NCBI GenBank assembly: GCA_000695325.1
Contig: AVPN01000595.1
Span: 1 to 44,578, forward strand
DNA from: Pleurobrachia bachei
Lineage: Eukaryota; Ctenophora; Tentaculata; Cydippida; Pleurobrachiidae
DNA length: 44,578 bases
Direction of reading: 5' to 3'
In this document: positions 10,946 to 21,151 of the stretch, piece by piece
Numbering within the stretch: position 1 is the stretch's first letter
Layout of the letters: each line of letters begins with the position of its first letter
Made by a program: the position numbers and the translations under genes
The notes under the pieces: model-generated
The model's database searches: none
The model's input: only the letters and a program-made list of their open reading frames with translations
What the model was told of the DNA's origin: nothing

Positions 10946-12219
10946 GATCTAAAGAGGGAAATAAAACTGGAGATGAGGAACGAATTCAAAATGGGACTTT
11001 GTGAAAGTCACTTTGACCAATACCAACAGTTCACTTGTTATCCCTTGGTTTTTGGAAAGTTTGTTTCTTCGATTTCTCGGGTTTATTTCTAATGAGATAG
11101 ACTTCATCTCAGATTTATTAGAAAAATTTTAGAATTCTCTTTACAGAACACTTGGTGTCGAGAATTTGTGCATACAGCGTACATTTTGGCAGTGCACGCC
11201 TGAGAGTGTGGCTGAGAAGTGCGTTTCAAGCGACTTGACCCGTAATTCTTGGAAATAGGTGCATTGCGAGTGTATTTACTGAGGGGACTAGGACTTAAAG
11301 GTCCTTAGAGTCTAGTTCAGCAAACTTTGCGTGAATAGGGAAGGCCTGTTAAAACTTTCATTGTAAACTTGGAAACGGTCAGAGGACAACCAATGACCAA
11401 TCGGTCAGAGAACGACCAATCGCATACCAAAGACTGGTTGCCCGCATTTTTACAGGGAAACACAGCATTATGGACACATAATGCAATAATAATTCTTGTT
11501 ACTTATTAATAACGGGAGAATAATCAATTTACCTTTCCAAAGGTGATGTTCAAAGGCAAACGAAACGATTGGCATACGCTGCAGGCCCTTCCAAACGAAA
11601 CGAAAAAGTGCAGTTTTAAAAAAGTCCGGCCGCGGCTCTTGGAATTTAGAAATTTACAAATCTCAAAAACGCGCAGCGCGCTCCGACGCGCAAATCAAAA
11701 AATGACGCCGCGCACCACATTTTCCCGAACGACTTCTTTTAAATCAGATCACGTGACGCGACGTCCGCCTCGGGCGCGATTATAATCTGGGTGCCTTGCA
11801 GCGACTTTACAGGTGCGCGCTAGCAAAAAGAGTACACTTTTATTTTCTAGACCAACTTTTTTCAAACGGCTATAGCCACGCAACCACATCGCCGATTTGA
11901 GTTGGAATGCGCTGCAATCCCCTCTTTTGCACTGTAGCATATGCCAACGATTTGAGTAAACTAAACGGCATCTGATAGAGAATCGATAGCACTAACCGAT
12001 ACCCCAAACCCGAACCCTAACCAGACCCTAACAACAGCCCTAACCCGTCTCGAATGCCAGAATCGACGAATTGTTAGCAATGGAAGGCAGCCAGATTTTA
12101 ACGTTTTCCGTCCGCCTCAGTGAAGCCCCCGCGCCCCTGACCCGGGCTACCTCCCAAGACCCTTCTGGCACCTCGGAGGTTGTTTATTTCACACTCACCA
12201 TTTATTCCCGATTTTAGCC
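10946..12219. other. Divergent intergenic region, no gene recognised
   Basis: This lies between the minus-strand F-box copy E and the plus-strand CPEB gene a, so promoters for both are expected here. It contains a short direct repeat of CGGTCAGAG..GACCAATC (about 11377-11425), a CpG-rich patch (11620-11770) and a telomere-like stretch (12000-12048). Short ORFs here show no family resemblance and look like chance frames. The last 160 bp are duplicated upstream of CPEB gene a'. Confidence 0.5.
12000..12048. repeat. Degenerate telomere-like CCCTAA stretch
   Basis: It has several spaced copies of AACCCTAAC/CCCTAAC separated by a few irregular bases. It resembles eroded metazoan telomere repeat (TTAGGG on the other strand). 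It is too short and irregular to be a telomere; an interstitial remnant or chance is likely. Confidence 0.35.
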
Positions 12220-13470
12220 ATGTTTAACCCACTTACAGCAGCTGCTGCGGCAACTCCGTCTGCTCCCATGACACCTGTGTCACAGCTGGATTTGCTCCTG
12301 AGGAAACCCAATTTACAGGACTTCTTTAAAATTTACCCAAGCTACAACTATGATCTCCAGCAACCGTTATCGACACCGCCTAACCACTATTCCCAACAAA
12401 CAACCCACCCGCCCCTTCCCACCCCTTCACCTCCAATGTCACGGCACTATGACAACCCACCAATCCAATCATCCGCCACGCCGTTAAACTCGTGGACGTC
12501 TGCAAAAAAGAATGTCTATGGCACCGAACCTTTTGATTGTGATAAGATTCGTCCCGCTTCTTTGGGGTCATGGTTCGAGCAGAAGAAAGTGACCCTGCCA
12601 GACCAGCTGTACACCCCAAATACTGCAAGTTTGGAGTTCCGGAGGACATTCACCAACAGCAAACTACCCAGACTTTGGGAGGGTGATCTCCAGCAACGCG
12701 ATTACAACACCGGATCTGGGATATTCAGCAAAAAAATTTTCATTGGTGGACTTCCCCGGGACATGACTGATGATGATATTTTGACTGTATTTGGAAAGTT
12801 TGACGCCGACGTTCGAATCGAGTGGCCTGAGAACCGTCCCAATAACAGGAACTGCCCAAAAGGATACCTCTACATTTTGTTTCTGACGAATAAGAACGTT
12901 CGAGATCTACTCTATCGCTGTGATCTGGTGATCGAGGGAGGGTGCGAAACGTTCAACTTTCCCATCATCTACAAGGGGAAAACGAAACAACTTCAAGTGA
13001 TTCCCTGGCTTACATCTGACAGCTATTTCCAATTTGCAGAACCAACTGAGATGCAGAGGGCAAAGTTCACTGTGTTTATTGGTGCACTACACGGTCGTCT
13101 GCACGCCAAGGCCGTTGCTTACATCTTCAACACGATGTTCGGCAGTGTAATGTCCGTCACCATCGATACTGATCGGCATAAATACCCGACAGGATCGGGT
13201 CGGATAACATTCAGCAGCAGGGAGAGTTACACAAACGCAATTGTGGCAAACTTTGTGCAAATTGATTCTAAGAAGATCAGCAAGAAAATCCAAATTGAGC
13301 CGTGTATCGATGGCCAGAAATGTTGCTCCTGTCAACAAGACGAGGCGCCCAACTTCTGCAAGGAGGAACAGTGTTTCGAGTATTTCTGTAACAGCTGCTG
13401 GCAAAAACACCACAAGTTTGGGAGGATCACCCACGTTCCAATTAGACGAAAGAACCGTTTCGAGCTGTAA
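12220..13470 (+). CDS. CPEB1-type RNA-binding protein, paralogue a
   Basis: Single-exon, 416 residues. A low-complexity Pro/Thr/Ser-rich N-terminus (1-165) precedes RRM1 (about 171-256: RNP2 KIFIGG, RNP1 KGYLYILF), RRM2 (about 281-352: FTVFIGALHGRL, GSGRITF) and the C-terminal zinc-binding ZZ module (about 366-412: KCCSC, FCKEEQCFEYFCNSCW, HH). The IGALHG motif and the KIQIEPC stretch before the zinc module are of CPEB1/Orb type rather than CPEB2-4. The family binds U-rich cytoplasmic polyadenylation elements in 3' UTRs and represses or activates translation in oocytes and neurons. The start is preceded by GATTTTAG|CC. It is first of a co-directional array; a middle tract is nearly identical to gene d, suggesting gene conversion. 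Confidence 0.9.
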   Translation: MFNPLTAAAAATPSAPMTPVSQLDLLLRKPNLQDFFKIYPSYNYDLQQPLSTPPNHYSQQTTHPPLPTPSPPMSRHYDNPPIQSSATPLNSWTSAKKNVYGTEPFDCDKIRPASLGSWFEQKKVTLPDQLYTPNTASLEFRRTFTNSKLPRLWEGDLQQRDYNTGSGIFSKKIFIGGLPRDMTDDDILTVFGKFDADVRIEWPENRPNNRNCPKGYLYILFLTNKNVRDLLYRCDLVIEGGCETFNFPIIYKGKTKQLQVIPWLTSDSYFQFAEPTEMQRAKFTVFIGALHGRLHAKAVAYIFNTMFGSVMSVTIDTDRHKYPTGSGRITFSSRESYTNAIVANFVQIDSKKISKKIQIEPCIDGQKCCSCQQDEAPNFCKEEQCFEYFCNSCWQKHHKFGRITHVPIRRKNRFEL

Positions 13471-13548
13471 AATGTAGAACGGAAATCGTGAAATCTGGTG
13501 AAAGAACAACGAACCCAACTTTATACCTACTTTAGCTAGACAAGTTTA

Positions 13549-13684
13549 NNNNNNNNNNNNNNNNNNNNNNNNNNNNNNNNNNNNNNNNNNNNNNNNNNNN
13601 NNNNNNNNNNNNNNNNNNNNNNNNNNNNNNNNNNNNNNNNNNNNNNNNNNNNNNNNNNNNNNNNNNNNNNNNNNNNNNNNNNNN
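13549..13684. other. Assembly gap (136 Ns)
   Basis: A run of N separates CPEB a from its near-identical copy a'. The gap size may be nominal. Its position between two almost identical 1.49-kb blocks suggests a scaffolding join of allelic or duplicated contigs. Confidence 0.99.
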
Positions 13685-13846
13685 CAAAATCGACGAATTG
13701 TTAGCAATGGAAGGCACCCAGATTTTAACGTTTTCCGTCCGCCTCAGTGAAGCCCCCGCGCCCCTGACCCGGGCTACCTCCCAAGACCCTTCTGGCACCT
13801 CGGAGGTTGTTTATTTCACACTCACCATTTATTCCCGATTTTAGCC

Positions 13847-15106
13847 ATGTTTAACCCACTTACAGCAGCTGCTGCGGCAACTCCGTCTGCTCCCATGACA
13901 CCTGTGTCACAGCTGGATTTGCTCCTGAGGAAACCCAATTTACAGGACTTCTTTAAAATTTACCCAAGCTACAACTATGATCTCCAGCAACCGTTATCGA
14001 CACCGCCTAACCACTATTCCCAACAAACAACCCACCCGCCCCTTCCCACCCCTTCACCTCCAATGTCACGGCACTATGACAACCCACCAATCCAATCATC
14101 CGCCACGCCGTTAAACTCGTGGACGTCTGCAAAAAAGAATGTCTATGGCACCGAACCTTTTGATTGTGATAAGATTCGTCCCGCTTCTTTGGGGTCATGG
14201 TTCGAGCAGAAGAAAGTGACCCTGCCAGACCAGCTGTACACCCCAAATACTGCAAGTTTGGAGTTCCGGAGGACATTCACCAACAGCAAACTACCCAGAC
14301 TTTGGGAGGGTGATCTCCAGCAACGCGATTACAACACCGGATCTGGGATATTCAGCAAAAAAATTTTCATTGGTGGACTTCCCCGGGACATGACTGATGA
14401 TGATATTTTGACTGTATTTGGAAAGTTTGACGCCGACGTTCGAATCGAGTGGCCTGAGAACCGTCCCAATAACAGGAACTGCCCAAAAGGATACCTCTAC
14501 ATTTTGTTTCTGACGAATAAGAACGTTCGAGATCTACTCTATCGCTGTGATCTGGTGATCGAGGGAGGGTGCGAAACGTTCAACTTTCCCATCATCTACA
14601 AGGGGAAAACGAAACAACTTCAAGTGATTCCCTGGCTTACATCTGACAGCTATTTCCAATTTGCAGAACCAACTGAGATGCAGAGGGCAAAGTTCACTGT
14701 GTTTATTGGTGCACTACACGGTCGTCTGCACGCCAAGGCCGTTGCTTACATCTTCAACACGATGTTCGGCAGTGTAATGTCCGTCACCATCGATACTGAT
14801 CGGCATAAATACCCGACAGGATCGGGTCGGATAACATTCAGCAGCAGGGAGAGTTACACAAACGCAATTGTGGCAAACTTTGTGCAAATATTGATTCTAA
14901 GAAGATCAGCAAGAAAATCCAAATTGAGCCGTGTATCGATGGCCAGAAATGTTGCTCCTGTCAACAAGACGAGGCGCCCAACTTCTGCAAGGAGGAACAG
15001 TGTTTCGAGTATTTCTGTAACAGCTGCTGGCAAAAACACCACAAGTTTGGGAGGATCACCCACGTTCCAATTAGACGAAAGAACCGTTTCGAGCTGTAAA
15101 ATGTAG
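13847..15106 (+). pseudogene. CPEB1-type paralogue a', frameshifted before the zinc module
   Basis: It is identical to gene a through both RRMs, including about 160 bp of 5' flank. At about 14888 an extra AT dinucleotide shifts the frame after FVQI. The last 70 or so residues are then read in the wrong frame, and the zinc-binding ZZ module, needed for full RNA and partner binding in CPEBs, is lost. The downstream DNA still encodes the intact ZZ in the original frame. I count only about three differences from gene a over 1.49 kb, and the copy abuts a gap, so a haplotype duplicate with a consensus error is at least as likely as a true pseudogene. Confidence 0.75.
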
Positions 15107-15880
15107 AACGGAAATCGTGAAATCTGGTGAAAGAACAACGAACCCAACTTTATACCTACTTTAGCTAGACAAGTTTAATTTTCATATTTAAGTTAAAGTA
15201 GTGATAACTGACTGCAATGTGTTTACATATTAATACATTATACATAGTAATAAACGGTTTATTATATGACACAGTAATACTTTTTTGAACTTATTTTTAA
15301 ACAAAAGATCGGCTTTTGCATCTGTAAGCCCTTTTGTTTTTATATTTTTCACCTGTAAGCTTTTTCAAAATGTACCTAATCCTAGACATTGTGTTATGTG
15401 AGCACCAGTTGTTTAGTACGCTATGCATTAGACAGCATTTTTAAATTTGAACCACATTATACTTTTGTAATACGTTGTAAAGCTTAATGCATAGTAAATA
15501 TTTTAATGGAGTTTAAAGTTTAAACTGCATTATATCAAGTGTGTTTACGCCCCCATGCTCGCATGGCCTGTTGAGCATTGAATTTTTTTCAAGCATTATT
15601 CTGAGTTTTTGAGCGTTTGATCCAAAACAGGAAATTAAACCAAAAGACTTATTCCGTTAACTATTTAGTATTTATATTTAACCCGTACTGTAACTCAAAC
15701 TACCATTTTTTGGACCTCATTTGTTTTAATCGTCTATCTCTTCTCCTCTAGCAACACATTCCCATTCTTTCCTCCCTGGGTTTTCCCCTATATATCCCCT
15801 AAATTCCCTTATCTCAGACTAAGCATCCCAACTTCCATATCTCTCAGACTAAACATTCCAACTTCCTTTATTATAGACTG
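15107..15880. other. Spacer after CPEB a' with poly(A) signal
   Basis: AT-rich, with no ORF of note. AATAAA at 15249-15254 lies about 145 nt past the stop codon and is a plausible cleavage signal for a/a'. The end (15720-15876) is pyrimidine-rich with tandem CATTCCAACTTCC/CATCCCAACTTCC units, and runs into the acceptor-like TTATAG just before gene b. Confidence 0.55.
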
Positions 15881-17488
15881 ATGATGGCAGTACAGTCAAT
15901 GGACTTCGACGAAGAATATATGGACCGGTTACGGAAAGGAGAAACGTTAACCTTCACAAACAAAAACTATCGCATTGAGCGGTACAGATACGAGAATCCG
16001 CCACCCCAAGCTGATTATTTCGAAAGCTCACCCGAACCCACGCCCCGAAGTGGGGTATATTACAACACAAATAAGGACCAACAACAACAACAACAACCTC
16101 AGCAACTTTGTTACCCCGCCCCCGAGGCAGTGAGAGAAATGGACCCTTCGCAAACCCCTCAGTTACCAGTGGCAGCTGATGCGGCCGCTTTCTACGTTTC
16201 AGATATCGAGAATAGCCTACAAATGGCAGGGCAAGTGTCCCAGCAGGAGCACGAGAACAAGCAGTACAAGAGACAATGGCTTTGGTTGTGGCTGAAGGAG
16301 GTCGAGAATGCGATTATTACCTACTGGCAGTGCGGCCAGAAAATCATCACCGAACTAAATCAGTTATCACCGGGCGGAGACCAGTACTACAGTAACACCA
16401 GTGCCTATCTGCCACAACAATCACAGTACCAGCAGCAGTACAGTAGCTACAACATTCCCCAGCAGGAGCAGCAGTATCCCATGTTTGAGCAACAGACAAC
16501 AGAACCTGGTAAACACCCACAACAGGTGTTGGTCCAAAACACACAGCAACCCCAAGCAGCACCAACTCAGCAGCAGCAGCCTCATACCATACTGACCCAT
16601 CAGCAGCAGCAACATCCAAAACCCCAGAAAAATCACCGAGGAGAGCAGCACAAGGTTTGGGAGGGTGACCTACCGAAGAGGAAGCGACAGCCGGGTGAGA
16701 ATATCGTAGCGGAGGCCCGGAAATATAGTAAGAAGGTGTTTATTGGCGGGGTTCCCTGGGACATAACTGAGGACCAGTTGAGAATTGCATTCGGAAAGTT
16801 CGGCCGGTTTACCGTGAAATGGCCCACACGGGACAGCAATACCGCACCCAACGTGCGAATCAAGGGGCACCTGTACCTGATTTTTGAAGAAGCGGAAAGC
16901 GTTAACAATCTGATCGACCAGGTAAACACGGGATACGAGGCAAACGGGGGTTCTATCACTTTCAACTTCCGGATCAAGTGCAACAGAAACAAGCACGTGC
17001 AGATTGTGCCCTGGCTGCTCTCCGATAATTACTGGGAGGATAAAAACTGGGACGAATCGTGGGAGTTACGGACAATTTTCGTAGGGGGACTCCACGGAAA
17101 ACTGTACGCACAGGCTCTCTTCATGATCTTCGAGCAGTTGTTTGGGAAGGTTGTCTCGGTAAAGATTGATACGGATGACTTCAACTATCCAACGGGGTCA
17201 GGAAGCATCACTTTCAGGAGTATCGGGAGTTACAAAAAAGCAATCGAGGCCAATTACATCGTGGTCAAGACTTCGGCATTTGGTTCCAAATCCATTGAGA
17301 TCCAACACTTCATGGAGGATAAACCGTGCTGTATGTGCAAGAATGTAACTGGCAAAAAGTTTTGCAAAACTGAGTGTTTTGAGTATTTCTGTGATGTCTG
17401 CTGGAGACACCATCATCGGTCCTTTGCAACAACCCATTCGTCAGTAACGAGAAATCACAAGAATAAGAACAGTGATCATCTTCTGTAG
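15881..17488 (+). CDS. CPEB1-type RNA-binding protein, paralogue b, Gln-rich N-terminus
   Basis: 535 residues in one exon; ATGATG at 15881 follows TTATAG|ACTG. The N-terminal half is rich in Gln with Tyr, Pro and His (QQQQQQPQQ about 70-78; dense Gln about 170-255), the composition of prion-like CPEB domains. RRM1 is at about 284-370 (KVFIGGVPWDIT, GHLYLIF), RRM2 about 397-470 (IFVGGLHGKL, GSGSITF), and the ZZ module about 481-525 (CCMCK, FCKTECFEYFCDVCW, HHH). GVPWDIT is a CPEB1/Orb hallmark. Its role is 3' UTR-directed translational control. The 3' half of this gene is reused in two chimeric copies downstream, and a U-rich element resembling a CPE (TTTTTAT) lies 83 nt past the stop. Confidence 0.9.
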   Translation: MMAVQSMDFDEEYMDRLRKGETLTFTNKNYRIERYRYENPPPQADYFESSPEPTPRSGVYYNTNKDQQQQQQPQQLCYPAPEAVREMDPSQTPQLPVAADAAAFYVSDIENSLQMAGQVSQQEHENKQYKRQWLWLWLKEVENAIITYWQCGQKIITELNQLSPGGDQYYSNTSAYLPQQSQYQQQYSSYNIPQQEQQYPMFEQQTTEPGKHPQQVLVQNTQQPQAAPTQQQQPHTILTHQQQQHPKPQKNHRGEQHKVWEGDLPKRKRQPGENIVAEARKYSKKVFIGGVPWDITEDQLRIAFGKFGRFTVKWPTRDSNTAPNVRIKGHLYLIFEEAESVNNLIDQVNTGYEANGGSITFNFRIKCNRNKHVQIVPWLLSDNYWEDKNWDESWELRTIFVGGLHGKLYAQALFMIFEQLFGKVVSVKIDTDDFNYPTGSGSITFRSIGSYKKAIEANYIVVKTSAFGSKSIEIQHFMEDKPCCMCKNVTGKKFCKTECFEYFCDVCWRHHHRSFATTHSSVTRNHKNKNSDHLL

Positions 17489-17978
17489 ACCTTTAATATA
17501 TATTAGTCAGAAATTAATTATTATGTTAGTCCATACTTGACCTGCTAGAATGTTCTTTTGTTATCTTTTTTTTTTATTTTGTGACAGGATTCGAGAGTGT
17601 TGTGTTGTAATCTAGGAGGTGTAGTTTAGCGGTCAAGTTAGCAGTTATTAGGGGTCCTTCAAAATCTATGTTGGTTGTTGTTAATCAGATTTCCTATTTT
17701 TCCTATTTTGATCATCCTTTTTGAGTGGCCCCTATCTTTAATCAGACACATTCTATTTATCAGATATGTTTATGGCAGTCCGAAGATATGTAGTTACACG
17801 GTTTTAGACCGTTATTTAGTGGTTATTGTTAGGTTCACTTTTGGGAATGAATCTGATATGAATGAATCTGATACCTTTTCTACACATCTTGCTTCGTTTC
17901 TATTCTGTGTCGATATAATATTTGTGTCTCACCACTTAAATGCTCAATAATTACCTTCCCTTTTCCAAATTAGGTATC
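17489..17978. repeat. b-to-c intergenic spacer, present three times
   Basis: It is nearly identical to 18947-19417 and 22280-22769. Contents include TTTTTAT at 17571-17577, an ATGAATCTGAT doublet and an acceptor-like CCAAATTAG just before the gene c start. No RNA gene is recognised. The three copies show that the b 3' end, spacer and c 5' end moved as one unit. Confidence 0.8.
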
Positions 17979-18946
17979 ATGTCTGCACTACAGCTCGCAT
18001 ATGAGGAGATCTGTGCCAAAGCGATGGCCCAACTCAATATTCTTCAATCCTCACCTGCTCCTACTTATTACCGTCAACCGGGCAGTAACCCGACAAATTT
18101 CCTCAGCACAAGGTTTGGGAGGGTGACCTACCGAAGAGGAAGCGACAGCCGGGCGAGAATATTGTAGCGGAGGCCCGGAAATACAGTAAGAAGGTGTTTA
18201 TCGGTGGAGTTCCGTGGGACATAACCGAGGACCAGCTGAGAATTGCATTCGGAAAGTTCGGTCGGTTTACCGTGAAATGGCCCACACGGGACAGCAACAC
18301 CGCACCCAACGTGCGAATCAAGGGGCACCTGTACCTGATTTTTGAAGAAGCGGAAAGCGTTAACAATCTGATCGACCAGGTAAACACGGGATACGAGGCA
18401 AACGGGGGTTCTATCACTTTCAACTTCCGGATCAAGTGCAACAGAAACAAGCACGTGCAGATTGTGCCTTGGCTGCTCTCCGACAATTACTGGGAAGATA
18501 AAAACTGGGACGAATCGTGGGAGTTACGGACAATTTTCGTAGGGGGACTCCACGGAAAACTGTACGCACAGGCTCTCTTCATGATCTTCGAGCAGTTGTT
18601 TGGGAAGGTTGTCTCGGTAAAGATTGATACGGATGACTTCAACTATCCAACGGGGTCAGGAAGCATCACTTTCAGGAGTATCGGGAGTTACAAAAAAGCA
18701 ATCGAGGCCAATTACATCGTGGTCAAGACTTCGGCATTTGGCTCCAAATCGATTGAGATCCAACACTTTATGGAGGATAAACCGTGCTGTATGTGCAAGA
18801 ATGTGACGGGCAAAAAGTTTTGCAAAACAGAATGTTTTGAGTATTTCTGTGACGTCTGCTGGAGGCACCATCATCGGTCCTTTGCGACAACCCATTCGTC
18901 AGTAACGAGAAATCACAAGAATAAGAACAGTGATCATCTTCTGTAG
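17979..18946 (+). pseudogene. Chimera c/b': 5' end of CPEB c joined to 3' part of CPEB b
   Basis: The first 42 codons (MSALQLAYEEIC...PTNF) are those of gene c. At about 18104 the sequence switches to gene b at CAGCACAAGGTTTGG, just before RRM1. The join is out of frame, so the c-start reading frame stops at 18167. The b-derived frame remains fully open from 18194 to 18946, with both RRMs and the ZZ module. Differences from b are few and mostly silent. Translation from an internal Met (18194) would miss the first beta-strand residues of RRM1. I see no clear microhomology at the junction. It could be an unequal crossover product or a misassembly between repeats. Confidence 0.75.
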
Positions 18947-19417
18947 ACCTTTAATATATATTAGTCAGAAATTAATTATTATGTTAGTCTATACTTGACC
19001 TGCTAGAATGTTCTTTTGTTATCTTTTTTTTATTTTGTGACAGGATTCGAGAGTGTTGTAGTTTAGCGGTCAAGTTAGCAGTTCAGTTATTAGGGGTCCT
19101 TCAAAAACCATGTTGGTTGTTGTTAGTCAGATTTTCTATTTTTCATATTTTGATCATCCTTTTTGAATGGCCCCTATCTTTAATCAGACACATTCTATTT
19201 ATCAGATATGTTTATGGCAGTCCGAAGATATGTAGTTACACGGTTTTAGACCGTTATTTAGTGGTTATTGTTAGGTTCACTTTTGGGAATGAATCTGATA
19301 TGAATGAATCTGATACCTTTTCTACACATCTTGCTTCGTTTCTATTCTGTGTCGATATAATATTGGTGTCACCACCTAAATGCTCAATATTTACCTTCCC
19401 TTTCCGAATTAGGTATC

Positions 19418-20452
19418 ATGTCTGCACTACAACTCGCATATGAGGAGATCTGTGCCAAAGCGATGGCCCAACTCAATATTCTTCAATCCTCACCTGCTCC
19501 TACTTATTACCGTCAACCGGGCAGTAACCCGACAAATTTCCTGCATCACGTGTATAGCCCCGAAATCCCTCCAACTCCCCCACCGATCCGCGTCCCTACT
19601 GCATCCTTTGGACCAGGACTCACTTCTAGCAACAGTTCAACAGTTTGGAAGGGTGAAATCTACCCAGACCGATTGAACCTCACAAACGGAGTAGCTCAGA
19701 TATCGAGGAAGCTGTTTGTCGGCGGGATTAGCAAACACATAACAGAGGCAATGTTGACAGCTAGATTGATCCCCTTTGATCCTGATCTGGTTCTCGTCCG
19801 ACCTGAATCCCGGCAGTCCAAGGGGTATGTCTACGTGATCATGAGTTCCAACTATGCCGTTGCAAATCTTCTGAAACAGTGTCACTATGTCATGGAGGGA
19901 GGATTCCAAACATTCCATCTCCCAATTTGCTACCTAGGCCGTGTGAAACAGCTCCAACTTGTGCCATGGTCCCACTCTGACAACCGGTTCATTTCGTCAG
20001 TTTCCCCCGCCGTTCCCATCCCGAAGCGGCATCTTACTGTTTTTGTGGGTGCCCTTCACGGCCGACTGCACGCCCGGGCCATTTCCCAGATCTTTGGCGA
20101 GCTATTCGGTGAGGTGATGGATGTTCATGTTGACACGGATAAGTATAACTATCCCACCGGATTTGGACGGATTTCCTTTCTCCGACGGGAGAGTTATGTG
20201 GCTGCGATTAATGCCAACTACGTCCACATCGATTGTATGAAGATCAACAAGAGGGTCCAGATTGAGCCTTATATTGATGGGCAGGAGTGCTCCCTCTGTA
20301 GTGAAAGTGACGTGCCTAACTTTTGCCGGGAGTTAACCTGTTTTGCATTTTTCTGCAATAGCTGTTGGCTCCAGAAACATAACTCCACGGATCTGTCTTA
20401 CCATGAGCCTGTCCGCCGCAAGTCCAAGTCTTCCAGACGTGGAGATTTTTAA
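19418..20452 (+). CDS. CPEB1-type RNA-binding protein, paralogue c1
   Basis: 344 residues, single exon, start five bases after GAATTAG|GTATC. Only about 90 residues precede RRM1 (about 96-180: KLFVGG, KGYVYVIM), so this is the shortest intact paralogue and lacks the Gln-rich tail. RRM2 is at about 205-278 (TVFVGALHGRL, GFGRISF) and the ZZ module about 289-332 (CSLCSESDVPNFCRELTCF, FFCNSCW). RRM1 is divergent: GGISKHIT replaces the usual GVPWDIT. The partner copy c2 differs by only a handful of residues while many codons differ silently, so both appear to be under purifying selection. Expected role: cytoplasmic mRNA-binding translational regulator. Confidence 0.88.
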   Translation: MSALQLAYEEICAKAMAQLNILQSSPAPTYYRQPGSNPTNFLHHVYSPEIPPTPPPIRVPTASFGPGLTSSNSSTVWKGEIYPDRLNLTNGVAQISRKLFVGGISKHITEAMLTARLIPFDPDLVLVRPESRQSKGYVYVIMSSNYAVANLLKQCHYVMEGGFQTFHLPICYLGRVKQLQLVPWSHSDNRFISSVSPAVPIPKRHLTVFVGALHGRLHARAISQIFGELFGEVMDVHVDTDKYNYPTGFGRISFLRRESYVAAINANYVHIDCMKINKRVQIEPYIDGQECSLCSESDVPNFCRELTCFAFFCNSCWLQKHNSTDLSYHEPVRRKSKSSRRGDF

Positions 20453-21151
20453 ATTGTAAACAGACATGGTGTAAAAGGGTGTCCTAGGGGGACAAGTTGT
20501 TTTAAAAATCATACAAGTTAGACAATAATTCACCCTGTTTTTTAAATTATATAATTTATTATTTTTAGCCATTTATTTAATCACAATTTTATACTTTAAA
20601 GCAAAACAGTAAACACTGTACTGTATCTCGATATCATCTCGAATATTTATATCTTTTACTATCTTTACTATTTTTTGTTCGAAAATATAATTAAATCACA
20701 CATATAAATATGTATTACGTATCATCATATCTTATTTGTTATCATCTTATCTTATCTGTTATCATTCATAAGAGAGTTGACGAGCCTTAAATGACATTTA
20801 TTTGACTCGATCTAAGGTCTAATTTATATACTTTAAGTCGCTTGAATTGAAAAAGAGTGATTAGTTTAATGGAAAAATCTATAATCCTTTAGTTTTCGAG
20901 AGACAACACGCTTTAAAATGATCATTTAACAAACTACCATCATGATTATTATGTTTTACAAACACCGGGTTTATAAAAACTGTTAAACTTTGTGCAATTT
21001 ACCAGCCGTGATTTGCTGCTTTATTTTGTCCGAATTGAATATCGAGTTTTATTTTTAGTTTCGCCTCCCCCCTCCAGTCCCAGGATAAAATTATCCTAAA
21101 CTAATAACCCCCACCCTCTTTTTCTAGTTCAACAGTTATAGTAAAGTCAAA
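20453..21151. repeat. c-to-d intergenic spacer, present twice
   Basis: It is closely similar to 23805-24422. AT-rich, with a U-rich stretch soon after the c stop (TTTTTTAAATTATATAATT) and a conserved block that ends in TTTTTCTAG|TTCAACAG before the d start. No ORF or RNA gene is recognised. Confidence 0.75.

Noticed and set aside
11543-11940. Short ORFs in the CpG-rich patch upstream of CPEB a
   Set aside because: They overlap on opposite strands, show no domain or repeat pattern and have no convincing start context.
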